Assembly (NCBI GenBank): GCA_019429275.1
Contig: JAHYJC010000013.1
Location: 32,052 to 96,051 of the forward strand
Direction of reading: 5' to 3'
Length of the DNA: 64,000 bases
From: Lentimicrobium sp.
Lineage (GTDB): Bacteria > Bacteroidota > Bacteroidia > Bacteroidales > Lentimicrobiaceae
The first letter of the stretch is position 1. The number at the start of each line of letters is the position of its first letter. This document shows positions 10,401 to 18,274 of the stretch, one piece after another. The notes beneath the pieces were generated by a model. That model worked only from the letters and a program-made list of their open reading frames with translations, made no database searches and was not told where the DNA came from. Made by a program: the position numbers and the translations under genes.

Positions 10401-10602
10401 CCGGAATACCAAAATCAGGGTAATCAGAGACGGTATCGTTGTTCACACAGGAACCCTGGGATCGCTCAAACGATTCAAAGATGATGTTAAGGAGGTTTCA
10501 GCCGGTTATGAATGTGGACTAAACATCGACAACTTCAATGATATCAAAGTCAAAGACATCATTGAAGGTTACGAAATTTTTGAAGTTAAAAGGAAATTGT
10601 AA
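7456..10602 (+). CDS. infB: Translation initiation factor IF-2
   Basis: A 1048-residue GTPase. I choose the ATG at 7456 ([20 protein letters not shown]), where the IF2-N winged-helix-like segment begins, rather than an upstream TTG at 7384. Residues about 80-440 are a low-complexity Glu/Lys/Ala/Pro/Thr linker, unusually long but typical of Bacteroidota. A second IF2-N region precedes the G domain. The G motifs are GHVDHGKT (556-563), DTPGHEAF, and NKID. The domain II, III and C-terminal fMet-tRNA-binding domains are intact ([18 protein letters not shown]). IF-2 places initiator tRNA on the 30S subunit. A terminator follows 24 bp after the stop. Confidence 0.96.
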   Translation: MSEISKSIRLGKAAQEFNVGVPTIVEFLHKKGIKIDNNPNTKLAPEVYALLMKEYQSEKTVKEFSQKIELEYTQHKTISITDKRQPAEEETETETGAELFIRNMPLSEGTLAKEKTADKPAETSKPETADKTAAEAVPEEKIVSPAKVTHKKTKADETAEKPKAEAEKPVEDSKAEATEAKQEVSEKTDTPASPEPLPVEAEQTENNKDTETEIVKPEATAPETGIKVLGTLDLDQFKKPSKKGKVSKKKTDPPPESKEETPAAEISQPATEEVISEPVAEKTEAEATPEPIAEAKTETPEVEPEAPVAEKESNFMKTEVRKLEGPTVLGTMILPEPRKQEPKKPIASSSDDSIKSKKKKRKRIKKAGETTPSTDKPATHGTQGAGRQQSSPQRGKPTRDKRGGQRPEAPKVEPTEEDIQRQIKETLQRLSSGGKSKASKHRREKRSIASMHMAEDAQRREDEQKTIMVAEFVTANELANLMDVQVNQIISTCLSLGLFVSINQRLDAETIVVVADEFGFTVKFVGVEDAESTVNESEIDKPEDLLFRAPIVTVMGHVDHGKTSLLDFIRSANVIAGEAGGITQHIGAYEVKLDNGKKITFLDTPGHEAFTAMRARGAKITDIVIIVIAADDTVMPQTVEAINHAQAAGVPIVFAINKIDKPNANPEKIREELSKRNILVEDWGGKYQSQEISAKHGKNLDLLLEKVLLEAEMLDLKANPNKAASGTILESSLDKGRGYVAKLLVQTGTLKVGDLVIAGTTIGRVKAMYNERNVQIKEAGPSTPLLLLGLNTAPQAGDTFKVMTDEREAKNIVTKRQQLQREQGIRTQKHITLDEIGRRIAIGDFKELNIIVKGDVDGSVEALSDSLLKLSTPEVQVNIIHKSVGAITESDVLLASASNAVIVGFQVRPTPSSRKLAEQEQIDLRVYSIIYTAINEIKAAIEGMLAPDIEEKILCNIEVREVFTITKVGTIAGCMVLDGKIHRNTKIRVIRDGIVVHTGTLGSLKRFKDDVKEVSAGYECGLNIDNFNDIKVKDIIEGYEIFEVKRKL

Positions 10603-10625
10603 CAATTCTAAAAATCTGATAACAC

Positions 10626-10664
10626 AAAAAAACCTTCCCGGCAATACACCTGGAAGGTTTTTTT
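10626..10664. terminator. Bidirectional terminator between infB and the exported SOD gene
   Basis: A-rich AAAAAAACCTTCC (10626-10638) pairs with GGAAGGTTTTTTT (10652-10664) around a 13-nt loop. A-tract and T-tract on both flanks allow it to end infB from the left and the convergent superoxide dismutase gene from the right. Confidence 0.88.
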
Positions 10665-10682
10665 CGTAAAAACTTATTCTGA

Positions 10683-11510
10683 TTATTTATTCAGCCTGTC
10701 AGCAAGTCTGAAGTAATCGTTATAACGGGTCTGGACTTCCTGCCAGTTTAATTTGTTCCAGAAGTTCTCAACATAATCCGCTCTTTTATTCTGGTATTTT
10801 AGGTAATACGCATGCTCCCAAACATCAATTCCCAGTATTGGAAAGCCTCTTTTCCCCTCCGTATTCATTAAAGGATTATCCTGATTTGCGGTTGAGGTGA
10901 TAAAAAGTTCATCGGTTTTAAAATCGATGGAAAGCCAGGCCCAGCCTGAGCCAAAACGTGTTTTTGCAGCATCATTAAATTGCTGATAAAAAGCATCATA
11001 GCTACCAAAAGTGCGGGTAATGGCGTCGAGCAATTTACCCGAAGGTTTTCCACCTCCGTCAGCCGACATAATCGACCAGTACAGAACATGATTGTAAAAA
11101 CCTCCGGCATTGTTTCTGATACCTGCCGGAAAATCAGTCATGTTTCCAAAAATCTGGTAAAATGACATTTTTTCAAGATCAGTTCCTGCCACAGCTTTCA
11201 TAAAGTTGTTAAAATATCCCCTGTGATGCCTGTCGTAGTGAATTTCTACAGTTGATTTGTCAATGACAGGTTCCAGAGCTTCATAAGAGTAAGGAAGTGC
11301 AGGAAAGACAGCCTTTCCCGCCTCGATAAACCAATCTTCTCCACTTCCGGTAAATGCCGATTCGATACTTGCACTGGATTTGGCACTTAAGACTGCTGTA
11401 ACCGGCTTCTGCTCAGTTTTGGTTTTACTTTTTACTGCTGTTTGTGCAAGCAGTCCAAAAGGAAGTATAACTGCAGATGCCAGCAAAATAGAAAATATGT
11501 TTTTTTTCAT
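10683..11510 (-). CDS. Exported Fe/Mn superoxide dismutase
   Basis: A 275-residue protein. I start it at the ATG at 11508-11510 (MKKNIFSILLASAVILPFG), which opens a signal peptide ending near Gln23. A polar linker of about 55 residues follows, then a full SOD domain. The metal ligands are all visible: His in VEIHYDRHHRGYF, His in NNAGGFYNHVLYW, and Asp/His in [15 protein letters not shown]. Gln in TANQDNPLM is the outer-sphere residue of Mn-type or cambialistic enzymes, so the metal cannot be fixed from sequence. It dismutates superoxide to H2O2 and O2, here outside the cytoplasm. It lies behind a cytosolic paralogue on the same strand. Confidence 0.9.
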   Translation of the reverse strand: MKKNIFSILLASAVILPFGLLAQTAVKSKTKTEQKPVTAVLSAKSSASIESAFTGSGEDWFIEAGKAVFPALPYSYEALEPVIDKSTVEIHYDRHHRGYFNNFMKAVAGTDLEKMSFYQIFGNMTDFPAGIRNNAGGFYNHVLYWSIMSADGGGKPSGKLLDAITRTFGSYDAFYQQFNDAAKTRFGSGWAWLSIDFKTDELFITSTANQDNPLMNTEGKRGFPILGIDVWEHAYYLKYQNKRADYVENFWNKLNWQEVQTRYNDYFRLADRLNK

Positions 11511-11531
11511 CGTTGTTTTGATTTTTACTTG

Positions 11532-11560
11532 AAAACCGGACAGCAAAGCCATCCGGTTTT
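11532..11560 (-). terminator. Hairpin between the two superoxide dismutase genes
   Basis: AAAACCGGA (11532-11540) and TCCGGTTTT (11552-11560) are perfect inverted repeats around an 11-nt loop, with the T side on the minus-strand transcript. It lies 25 bp after the cytosolic SOD stop and 21 bp before the exported SOD start, so it probably ends or attenuates transcription between them. Confidence 0.65.
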
Positions 11561-11585
11561 AATTTGTTATTCAGGTTTAAAACTA

Positions 11586-12197
11586 TTATTTTAATGCTTT
11601 TTCGAAGTTTTCTGAAACTTTATTCCAGTTAACAAGATTCCAGAAAGCACCGATATAGTCAGGACGACGGTTCTGATATTTCAGATAGTAGGCATGTTCC
11701 CAAACATCAAGACCCATGATTGGGGTTCCTTTGCAGTCATGAACATCCATAAGAGGATTATCCTGATTGGCTGATGAACATACACATAAATTTTTGTCAT
11801 TATCAACGCTCAACCATGCCCAGCCACTTCCAAAACGGTTTGCTGCAGCGTCGTTGAACTTAGTTTTAAATGCCTCAAAAGATCCAAATTTAGTGTTTAT
11901 GGCTTCTGCAAGTTTGCCGGTTGGTTCTCCACCACCCTTTGGACTGAGAATTTCCCAGAAGAGGTTGTGATTGTAAAAACCGCCGCCGTTGTTTCTCACG
12001 GCCAATGGGGCCTTGCTTATTTCAGCAAAAATTGCTTCCATACTTTTTGATTCAAGGTCTGTGCCTTGAATGGCTGCTGTAAATTTATCGAAATATGCCC
12101 TGTGATGTTTGGTATGATGGATTTCCATTGTCATTTTATCGATGTGTGGTTCGAGAGCATCGTAGGCATAAGGTAATTGCGGGAATTCGAAATTCAT
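11586..12197 (-). CDS. Cytosolic Fe/Mn superoxide dismutase
   Basis: A 203-residue enzyme of standard length, without signal peptide, starting [20 protein letters not shown]. The ligands are visible in [11 protein letters not shown] (His), [13 protein letters not shown] (His) and [16 protein letters not shown] (Asp, His). [10 protein letters not shown] carries the Gln typical of Mn-type or cambialistic SODs. It removes cytoplasmic superoxide. A near-perfect Shine-Dalgarno sequence lies 8 nt before the ATG, which is uncommon in this phylum and suggests high expression or transfer. The exported paralogue follows 75 bp downstream after a hairpin. Confidence 0.95.
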   Translation of the reverse strand: MNFEFPQLPYAYDALEPHIDKMTMEIHHTKHHRAYFDKFTAAIQGTDLESKSMEAIFAEISKAPLAVRNNGGGFYNHNLFWEILSPKGGGEPTGKLAEAINTKFGSFEAFKTKFNDAAANRFGSGWAWLSVDNDKNLCVCSSANQDNPLMDVHDCKGTPIMGLDVWEHAYYLKYQNRRPDYIGAFWNLVNWNKVSENFEKALK

Positions 12198-12205
12198 TGT
12201 TATAT

Positions 12206-12212
12206 CCTCCTT
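12206..12212 (-). promoter_or_regulatory. Strong Shine-Dalgarno site of the cytosolic SOD gene
   Basis: The minus strand reads AAGGAGG, 8 nt before the ATG at 12195-12197. Most genes in this window have no such site, so this one stands out. Confidence 0.8.
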
Positions 12213-12330
12213 GTTAAAAAAATGTTAATGTTATTTAAATTCAATATAAATAACGTATGAATCCTGAATTTGTTTATCAGAACAATTATTATTTTTCTAT
12301 GGTAAAAAGGGAGTTTAAATGAATTCAGGT

Positions 12331-14880
12331 TTAGAACTCAACCGAAATTTTAATATTGAGTTGTCTGGGTGTCAGATAATTGGGAACTCCATACAAGCGA
12401 TTATTCACATCCTTAACCCAGGTGTAAGATATGGTATTATTAACCTGAAGCAGGTTCAGCACTTCGGCGCTTATCCAGATATTATTGATATACTTTCGCC
12501 AGCTGCCGGGCTTAACAACCTGATTTTTGGCAAATGAAGCCTCCCCCACAATCTGTTTTGAAAAGCCAATATCAACCCTTCGGAATGAAGGCATGCGTTG
12601 CGAATTTCTGGCTCTGGGCACTCCCGGAGGGCTGTATGGTATTCCTGTTCCGAAAAGCAGGTTGAGGTGCATCTTAAAAGTTGGATTCCGGGGCAGGTAA
12701 TCCTGAAAAAACAAACCAAAAGTGAGCAACTGGTCAGTTGGCCGGGGCATAAAACCCCTTTCTGTAGTTAAACTGTCAGCAATTACCTGATCAGTAGTAT
12801 ACCCCCTGATGATAAGCTCTCCGGCATTGTTATAATAGTCTGTGTAAAAATCACCTTCAATATCTTCCCGGGTCTGCATAAGCGAGAGACTGGCCCACGA
12901 CTCAATGCCATTAACAAATTCACCATTTACCTTGAAATCCACTCCGGTAGCATAACCTTTGGCATTGTTCTGAGCAAAATACCTTATCCTCACATTATCA
13001 ACTTCATAAGGTATAAGATTGGTCAGATATTTATAATAAGCTTCGCCAACAAATTTAAAAGGCCGGCCCCACGCCCTGAAGTTCAGGTCAGTAGCAGCTA
13101 CCAAATGATAGGAAGTCTGGGCTTTGAGATCGCGGTTTATGGAGCCGTCTTTTGCCCTGAGCTCACGGTAGAATGGGGGCTGGTGGTAAATTCCGGCAGT
13201 AAGACGAAATAATATATCTGTTTCCCAAACGGGTTTAAGCGATAACCCGCCCCGTGGGCTGATCACCAGTTGTTTATTGAGATCCCAGTAATTGGCTCTG
13301 ATACCAAAGTTGAGTCCCAACTGCCCAAAGTCGGTCTCTTTTGTTTCCGAATATTGGGCAAAGCCAGAAATACGGTTTGAGTTGAGTTCAATATTTGCCC
13401 TGACTATATCCTGAAGTACAATATCTGCCTGGTTGCCTGTAATGCCAGGTATACCCCCGGAGTATGGCAATGTATAACCTGCTGAATCATTCATATTCCA
13501 CTCATTCAACCGGTCGCTGATCATTTCGCGCTGAAATTTTACCCCCCATTGGAATGTTTTGTCATCAAACTGAAACAATCCCCTTTGCTCGATGTTAAAA
13601 ACGTTGGCATTCAAATAATTACGTGCATGATTGAGGTAGGTTCCCACTCCTTTTGTCTCAATGGCCTGACCAAAGGTTTCACTTCCCTGATTAGTTTCAA
13701 GTTCACCAATCCAGTATTGACCCATTATATCAAATGTCTCACTTTCAATGGTTTGAAAAGCTGATACAATCAATTTAAGTGACAGATCTTTGTTGGGTTT
13801 ATAATTGGTGGTAAACGCTCCCATATAGTTTTTGAATCTGTCGACTTCTCTACCCTCAAAATAGATTCGAAGCTGGAGGGCTTCGTTGATGGTTCCAAAA
13901 CTGGTGGTGCGGTCAGTTGGCTTCAATTCATAGGAGTTTCTGGCAAAATTTCCCAGGAATGAAAATTCAAGTTTTGGATTGACTTCATAAAGCAACATTC
14001 CCTGTAAATCGGTAAATGAGGGTTTGTAATCGCCTTTGGTTTCCAGACCTTTTAATATATATTGGTTCGACTTTTGACGAAATCCCAGCAGGTACATAAA
14101 TCTACGATCTGGCGAGGAACCTTCAAGGTGCAACGATGCGCCAAGCAAACTTCCACTTACTGATCCGGCCATTTTTGTCGGCCGCTTATACCTGATATCC
14201 AATACTGAAGAAAGTTTATCACCATAACGTGATTCAAATCCTCCGGCAGAAAATAAGATGGAGGCCACCATATCGGAGTTCAGGAAGCTCAATCCCTCCT
14301 GTTGGCCTGACCGCACCAGAAAAGGACGGTAGATTTCAACATCGTTTACATAAACGAGATTCTCATCATAGTTACCCCCCCTCACAGAATATTGTGAACT
14401 CAGCTCATTGTTGGACGACACGCCGGGCATGGTTTTAAGCAAGGCTTCTATACCGCCTGACGCACTGGGAATCAGTCCGGCCAGTTTGGGATCAATGGGA
14501 TTCAGATTTGCTGAACGTATTTGCCGGTCTTCAACCACAAAATCAGGCAATTCGGTGGCAATTTCCCTTAATTTTCTTTTGAGTTCATAACGTTCACCGG
14601 GTTCAAGCCTGACTTTAAAAAAAATGGTTGCATAGCCAATGGAGGAAATAACAAGTACAACATCACGATTGGCAGGAATTTTCAGATGGAAAGTGCCATC
14701 TTCCTGGCTGACTGTTCCTCCGGGTTGCCCCTGAATAGCAATATTTACAAGACCCAATGGATGATTATTATCATCGGTAATCCTGCCTGAAACTTCACCA
14801 AACTCCTGAGCAAAAGAATGTGTGGCCAACAATAGGCCTGTAATCATAAAAAAAAGTCGTAAAAAGTTTCGAACAAGCAT
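12331..14880 (-). CDS. TonB-dependent outer-membrane receptor with carboxypeptidase-like N-terminal domain
   Basis: An 849-residue protein: signal peptide (MLVRNFLRLFFMITGLLLAT, cleaved after SFA), then a CarboxypepD_reg-like beta-sandwich (about 28-110: VSGRITDDNNHPLGLVNIAI). A plug domain follows (GGIEALLKTMPGVSSNNE, QYSVRGGNYDENLVYVNDVE), then a 22-strand barrel ending in an aromatic-type strand (RQLNIKISVEF). It would import a bulky nutrient through the outer membrane using TonB energy. The class without an adjacent SusD gene usually takes up metals, cofactors or peptides rather than glycans; the ligand here is not evident. A related CarboxypepD-like protein is encoded 17 bp upstream on the same strand, so the two are probably co-transcribed. 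Confidence 0.9.
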   Translation of the reverse strand: MLVRNFLRLFFMITGLLLATHSFAQEFGEVSGRITDDNNHPLGLVNIAIQGQPGGTVSQEDGTFHLKIPANRDVVLVISSIGYATIFFKVRLEPGERYELKRKLREIATELPDFVVEDRQIRSANLNPIDPKLAGLIPSASGGIEALLKTMPGVSSNNELSSQYSVRGGNYDENLVYVNDVEIYRPFLVRSGQQEGLSFLNSDMVASILFSAGGFESRYGDKLSSVLDIRYKRPTKMAGSVSGSLLGASLHLEGSSPDRRFMYLLGFRQKSNQYILKGLETKGDYKPSFTDLQGMLLYEVNPKLEFSFLGNFARNSYELKPTDRTTSFGTINEALQLRIYFEGREVDRFKNYMGAFTTNYKPNKDLSLKLIVSAFQTIESETFDIMGQYWIGELETNQGSETFGQAIETKGVGTYLNHARNYLNANVFNIEQRGLFQFDDKTFQWGVKFQREMISDRLNEWNMNDSAGYTLPYSGGIPGITGNQADIVLQDIVRANIELNSNRISGFAQYSETKETDFGQLGLNFGIRANYWDLNKQLVISPRGGLSLKPVWETDILFRLTAGIYHQPPFYRELRAKDGSINRDLKAQTSYHLVAATDLNFRAWGRPFKFVGEAYYKYLTNLIPYEVDNVRIRYFAQNNAKGYATGVDFKVNGEFVNGIESWASLSLMQTREDIEGDFYTDYYNNAGELIIRGYTTDQVIADSLTTERGFMPRPTDQLLTFGLFFQDYLPRNPTFKMHLNLLFGTGIPYSPPGVPRARNSQRMPSFRRVDIGFSKQIVGEASFAKNQVVKPGSWRKYINNIWISAEVLNLLQVNNTISYTWVKDVNNRLYGVPNYLTPRQLNIKISVEF

Positions 14881-14897
14881 GTTTAGTTTCGCAATTA

Positions 14898-15533
14898 TCA
14901 GTCCTTCTTTTTAAAATCACCCCGTTTCCAGGCTTTGATAAATTCGGCCCAGGCAAACGGATTAAAAACAGTGATGGGTTGGGCCTGTCCGCGGTAATAC
15001 AATTTACTAACCTGGTTATCAATGTAATTCCTATAATTCATACTACCATCCATAGGCATTGCTCTGGCACGTTCGCGCATTTCCATTTTGTCCAGATTTT
15101 TCTGTGCAATCACAAGATCATCGTCAGGAATTTTATTCCACACGAAAGCCTGGCGAAATTGCTCTTTTGTCGGCCATGGGTATATAACGGTTTCTTTAAG
15201 CAATATTGTGTCATTCGTCATGATATGAACCAGTGAATAACGATTCGACCTCAAGGTATCAGGAATTTTATACTCTCCCTTTTTGAAACCAACTGCCGAA
15301 AACTGAATCACATCGCCTTTGCTCGCTACCAATGAAAAAAAGCCATAGAAATCGCTGATGGTTCCCCGGTTATAACCTTTGATTTTAATATTTACATAAG
15401 GGACGGCTTCAAGGCTATCGCTTGCCACAATCATTCCCGAAAACTGCACAAGGTCATTGTCAGGCTTTTGTGCAAGCAAAGTCAAACCCGACAACAACCA
15501 AATAAGTAAAGGAAGGATTTTAAGATAGTTCAT
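14898..15533 (-). CDS. Carboxypeptidase-like regulatory domain protein, secreted
   Basis: A 211-residue protein starting at the ATG at 15531-15533 (MNYLKILPLLIWLLSGLTLL), with a signal peptide cleaved after LLAQ. A CarboxypepD_reg-like beta-sandwich follows (FSGMIVASDSLEAVPYVNIK ... GTISDFYGFFSLVASKGDVI), similar to the N-terminal domain of TonB receptors. The C-terminal half is charged and has no motif I recognise. It ends 17 bp before the TonB receptor, with the same orientation, and I infer a periplasmic accessory to that receptor. This type is common in Bacteroidota and uncharacterised. Confidence 0.75.
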   Translation of the reverse strand: MNYLKILPLLIWLLSGLTLLAQKPDNDLVQFSGMIVASDSLEAVPYVNIKIKGYNRGTISDFYGFFSLVASKGDVIQFSAVGFKKGEYKIPDTLRSNRYSLVHIMTNDTILLKETVIYPWPTKEQFRQAFVWNKIPDDDLVIAQKNLDKMEMRERARAMPMDGSMNYRNYIDNQVSKLYYRGQAQPITVFNPFAWAEFIKAWKRGDFKKKD

Positions 15534-15597
15534 TGTTGCCGGCAAATATAACACTTAAAATCTTTGCAACTAAGGTAAGAAGGCCGCGATAATGCAC

Positions 15598-15628
15598 AAA
15601 AAAAAAGCTGCTGCACTTGGCAACAGCT
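15598..15628 (-). terminator. Rho-independent terminator of rpmB
   Basis: On the minus strand AGCTGTTGC, loop CAAGT and GCAGCAGCT form a 9-bp stem (one G-U pair) followed by a run of at least eight T. It begins 28 bp after the rpmB stop. Confidence 0.9.
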
Positions 15629-15655
15629 CTGCATATTTTAGTAAATATCAGTTAT

Positions 15656-15895
15656 CTATTTGGGAAGAAAACCTTTGGCACGGGCAGCTTTTAAACTGGC
15701 ACTTATGCCCTTTTTACTGATGGTTCGGATTCCAGCAGCTGATACCTTCAAAGTAATCCAGCTGTCTTCTTCGGGGATATAAAATTTCTTAACCTGTAGA
15801 TTCGGGTAAAATCTTCTTTTGGTTTTTATATTGGAGTGGGAAACTCTATTTCCAACTATCATTCCTTTACCGGTAATTTGACAAACTTTTGACAT
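15656..15895 (-). CDS. rpmB: 50S ribosomal protein L28
   Basis: A 79-residue protein: [20 protein letters not shown], then [14 protein letters not shown] and the C-terminal [16 protein letters not shown]. These match L28 over the whole length. L28 is a basic protein of the large subunit. Cys5 is the single cysteine, and no zinc-ribbon pair remains. It is transcribed alone, with its own terminator. The neighbouring ribosomal gene rpmG, often next to rpmB in other phyla, is not here. Confidence 0.95.
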   Translation of the reverse strand: MSKVCQITGKGMIVGNRVSHSNIKTKRRFYPNLQVKKFYIPEEDSWITLKVSAAGIRTISKKGISASLKAARAKGFLPK

Positions 15896-16222
15896 GACTT
15901 TTGTATTATCAGTGGTTTTTTATTTCGGTTTGCAAAAGTCGGAATATTTTTTGGAATTCACAACAATAAACCAAAAAAATAATTTTAAGAAAATTTTACC
16001 GTACAATCCTTGCCAAACGTTATTTGTAAAAAAATATTTTATGACTTTTAATAACATCTGGATCAGACCGGAGGTGAAATAAAAGGACAACAATCAGGAA
16101 TTTCTCATTTTTTTTTGAGTTTTTCAATTTTGTAGTCAATGAAAAGTCTCCGTGTCAGAAAATAGTCAGTTAACAAATCTGGATCAGATTTTTAAACGGT
16201 GAATAATCTCTGATAAAAAGGA
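15896..16222. other. AT-rich intergenic region between divergent rpmB and gatE
   Basis: About 330 bp separates the divergent starts. No ORF of credible length and no repeat was seen. It must hold the rpmB promoter, but I could not find a clean TAnnTTTG on the minus strand. Confidence 0.4.
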
Positions 16223-16253
16223 TTGTACTTTTCCAAAAAATCCTGTAGGTTTG
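16223..16253 (+). promoter_or_regulatory. Candidate promoter of gatE-gatD
   Basis: TAGGTTTG (TAnnTTTG) lies at 16246-16253 and a weak TTG-type -33 element at 16223-16225, 20 bp apart. The predicted start of transcription near 16258 leaves a 20-nt leader before the ATG at 16278. Confidence 0.5.
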
Positions 16254-16277
16254 GCGCTTCATAAAATGCATCCCAAT

Positions 16278-18239
16278 ATGAACAAGAATTTCGATCCCAG
16301 GGAAAATTACAAAAAAACGCAAGAAGCTGCAGGATATATTCCACGCTCAAAGGCTACCCAGAAAACTTATGATGAAATAGGATTTATGTCGGGGCTTGAA
16401 GTTCATCAGCAACTCAAAACCAAAGAAAAGCTTTTTTGCCATTGTCCGGCAGGCATCTATCAGAAACCCAATGTTTTTGATGCTGAAGTTATCAGGCACA
16501 TGCGTCCAACGCTGAGCGAACTGGGTGAATACGACGGAACCGCACTCATGGAGTTTAAAACCCGGAAAAATATAATCTACCGTCTGAAAAATGAGACCAC
16601 CTGTACCTACGAAGTTGACGACACGCCTCCTTTTCCGCTTAACCGCGAAGCACTGAATATTTCCATTGAGATTTCATTGCTTTCAAAGCTCAACATTGTA
16701 GGTGAGGTACACATCACCAGGAAACAATACCTAGATGGCAGTATACCGACAGGTTTCCAGCGCACAGCAATCATTGGCGTTGAAGGTGAAATTCCGCTTA
16801 AGAACAAGAAAGTAAGGCTTATCCAGCTCAGCCTTGAAGAAGACTCATGCCGCGAAGTTTCTGATATCGGCCACACCCGAATTTACCGCACCGACCGGCT
16901 GGGTATGCCACTGATTGAAACAGTCACCTATCCTGACATGGCAAATCCTGACGAAGTGAAAGAAGCCTGCGATTATATCCGCTTTTTGAACCGAAGTACA
17001 GGAAAGGTCAGAACCGGTATCGGAGCTGGCCGTCAGGATGTGAATGTAAGTTGCCGGGGCGGATCAAGGGTTGAAATCAAAGGAGTAGCGCATACACGCT
17101 GGATTCCCGAACTTACCCATAATGAGAGTTTCAGACAGTGGTCGCTGCTGATGCTCCGCAACCGGCTGGTTAAAGAAATTCCGGATCACATAAACTGGAA
17201 AATCAGTCAGCTTGCTTTGGATTATTACGATTTTAATTTTAGTTACAAGCCTCTTAAGGAGAGCAAGGAGCTTAAACACAGGATCATTGCTGTAAACCTG
17301 CCCGGATTCAGGGGAGCGCTATCGCATTTTACCCAACCCGGCAAAATGTTTGCAAACGAACTAACCGAAAGGCTGAAAGTTATTGCTTGTCTTGAAATTC
17401 CTAACATGGCTCATACCGAAGAGTTTGATCCGGTTGTTCCGTTAGAGGATTGGGAGTCCATCAGAAAACTTCTGGGATCTGCCCAAAATGATGCACAGGT
17501 ATTGATCTGGGGTCCTGAAGCTGACATGAAAACTGCTTTGGAAACCATTGAAGAACGATGCAAAATGGCTTTTGCCGGAGTTCCTAATGAGACCAGAAAG
17601 TCATTTGAGAACGGCACCACAATCTTTGAACGTGTGTTACCCGGTGCCGATCGCATGTATCCCGATACTGACAGTGCTCCCATCCCGCTTGAGGACAAAT
17701 TAATTACAGAACTTGGCAGCAGCCTGCCGCAGGAGATTATCGACAGGTATCACATCATGAAAAGCTGGGGAATTCCAGAAGACACCTACACCTACATTTT
17801 TAAAAAGGATCTTTTCCCACTGATTGAAAAAATCGTGAATGAGCTTGGTTACAGTCCTTCTTTTGTTGGCAGACTTTTTGGCCACAAATTGAAATACATT
17901 GAGGGCCATTCAAAACCAGCTGCAGAATTTTCGTACAAAATCGTATACGGACTTCTTAAGTTTATCAGCGAGCAGGGACTTACCCCCGAAATTGCCTGGC
18001 TGATGCTTCCACATGTTTATGAACATCCGAAAATTGATTTTGAATCGGTATTGATCAGTATAAAATTTAAGAGAGTGGCCAAAGAGCAGTTGTTTGGCAG
18101 TGTCCCCTTCCTGAAATCAAAGTTTGCCGAAATTCAGATGAGCGAGAAAAAAAACAACGAAAAAGACTGGATAATGGGCCAGCTCAGAAAAATGGCCATC
18201 GGAAACGTAAGCCTGAGTGAGCTTGCTGCTAGTCTTTGA
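16278..18239 (+). CDS. gatE: Archaeal-type Glu-tRNA(Gln) amidotransferase subunit E
   Basis: About 653 residues from the ATG at 16278 (MNKNFDPRENYKKTQEAAGY); an ATG at 16266 is an alternative. The GatB/E core carries GFMSGLEVHQQLKTKEKLFC, DDTPPFPLNREALN, RKQYLDGSIPTGFQRT, LGMPLIETVTYPDM, GIGAGRQDVNVSCRGGSRVE. An insertion of about 120 residues (roughly 350-470) resembles the GAD domain found in GatE and AspRS but absent from bacterial GatB. The C-terminus is a YqeY-like tail. GatE activates Glu-tRNA(Gln) with ATP and amidates it using ammonia from GatD. The partner gene follows 35 bp downstream. GatDE is regarded as an archaeal enzyme, so horizontal transfer is inferred. Confidence 0.9.
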   Translation: MNKNFDPRENYKKTQEAAGYIPRSKATQKTYDEIGFMSGLEVHQQLKTKEKLFCHCPAGIYQKPNVFDAEVIRHMRPTLSELGEYDGTALMEFKTRKNIIYRLKNETTCTYEVDDTPPFPLNREALNISIEISLLSKLNIVGEVHITRKQYLDGSIPTGFQRTAIIGVEGEIPLKNKKVRLIQLSLEEDSCREVSDIGHTRIYRTDRLGMPLIETVTYPDMANPDEVKEACDYIRFLNRSTGKVRTGIGAGRQDVNVSCRGGSRVEIKGVAHTRWIPELTHNESFRQWSLLMLRNRLVKEIPDHINWKISQLALDYYDFNFSYKPLKESKELKHRIIAVNLPGFRGALSHFTQPGKMFANELTERLKVIACLEIPNMAHTEEFDPVVPLEDWESIRKLLGSAQNDAQVLIWGPEADMKTALETIEERCKMAFAGVPNETRKSFENGTTIFERVLPGADRMYPDTDSAPIPLEDKLITELGSSLPQEIIDRYHIMKSWGIPEDTYTYIFKKDLFPLIEKIVNELGYSPSFVGRLFGHKLKYIEGHSKPAAEFSYKIVYGLLKFISEQGLTPEIAWLMLPHVYEHPKIDFESVLISIKFKRVAKEQLFGSVPFLKSKFAEIQMSEKKNNEKDWIMGQLRKMAIGNVSLSELAASL

Positions 18240-18274
18240 TAAAAAACAAATGCAACACAGAAATAAATAACAAA

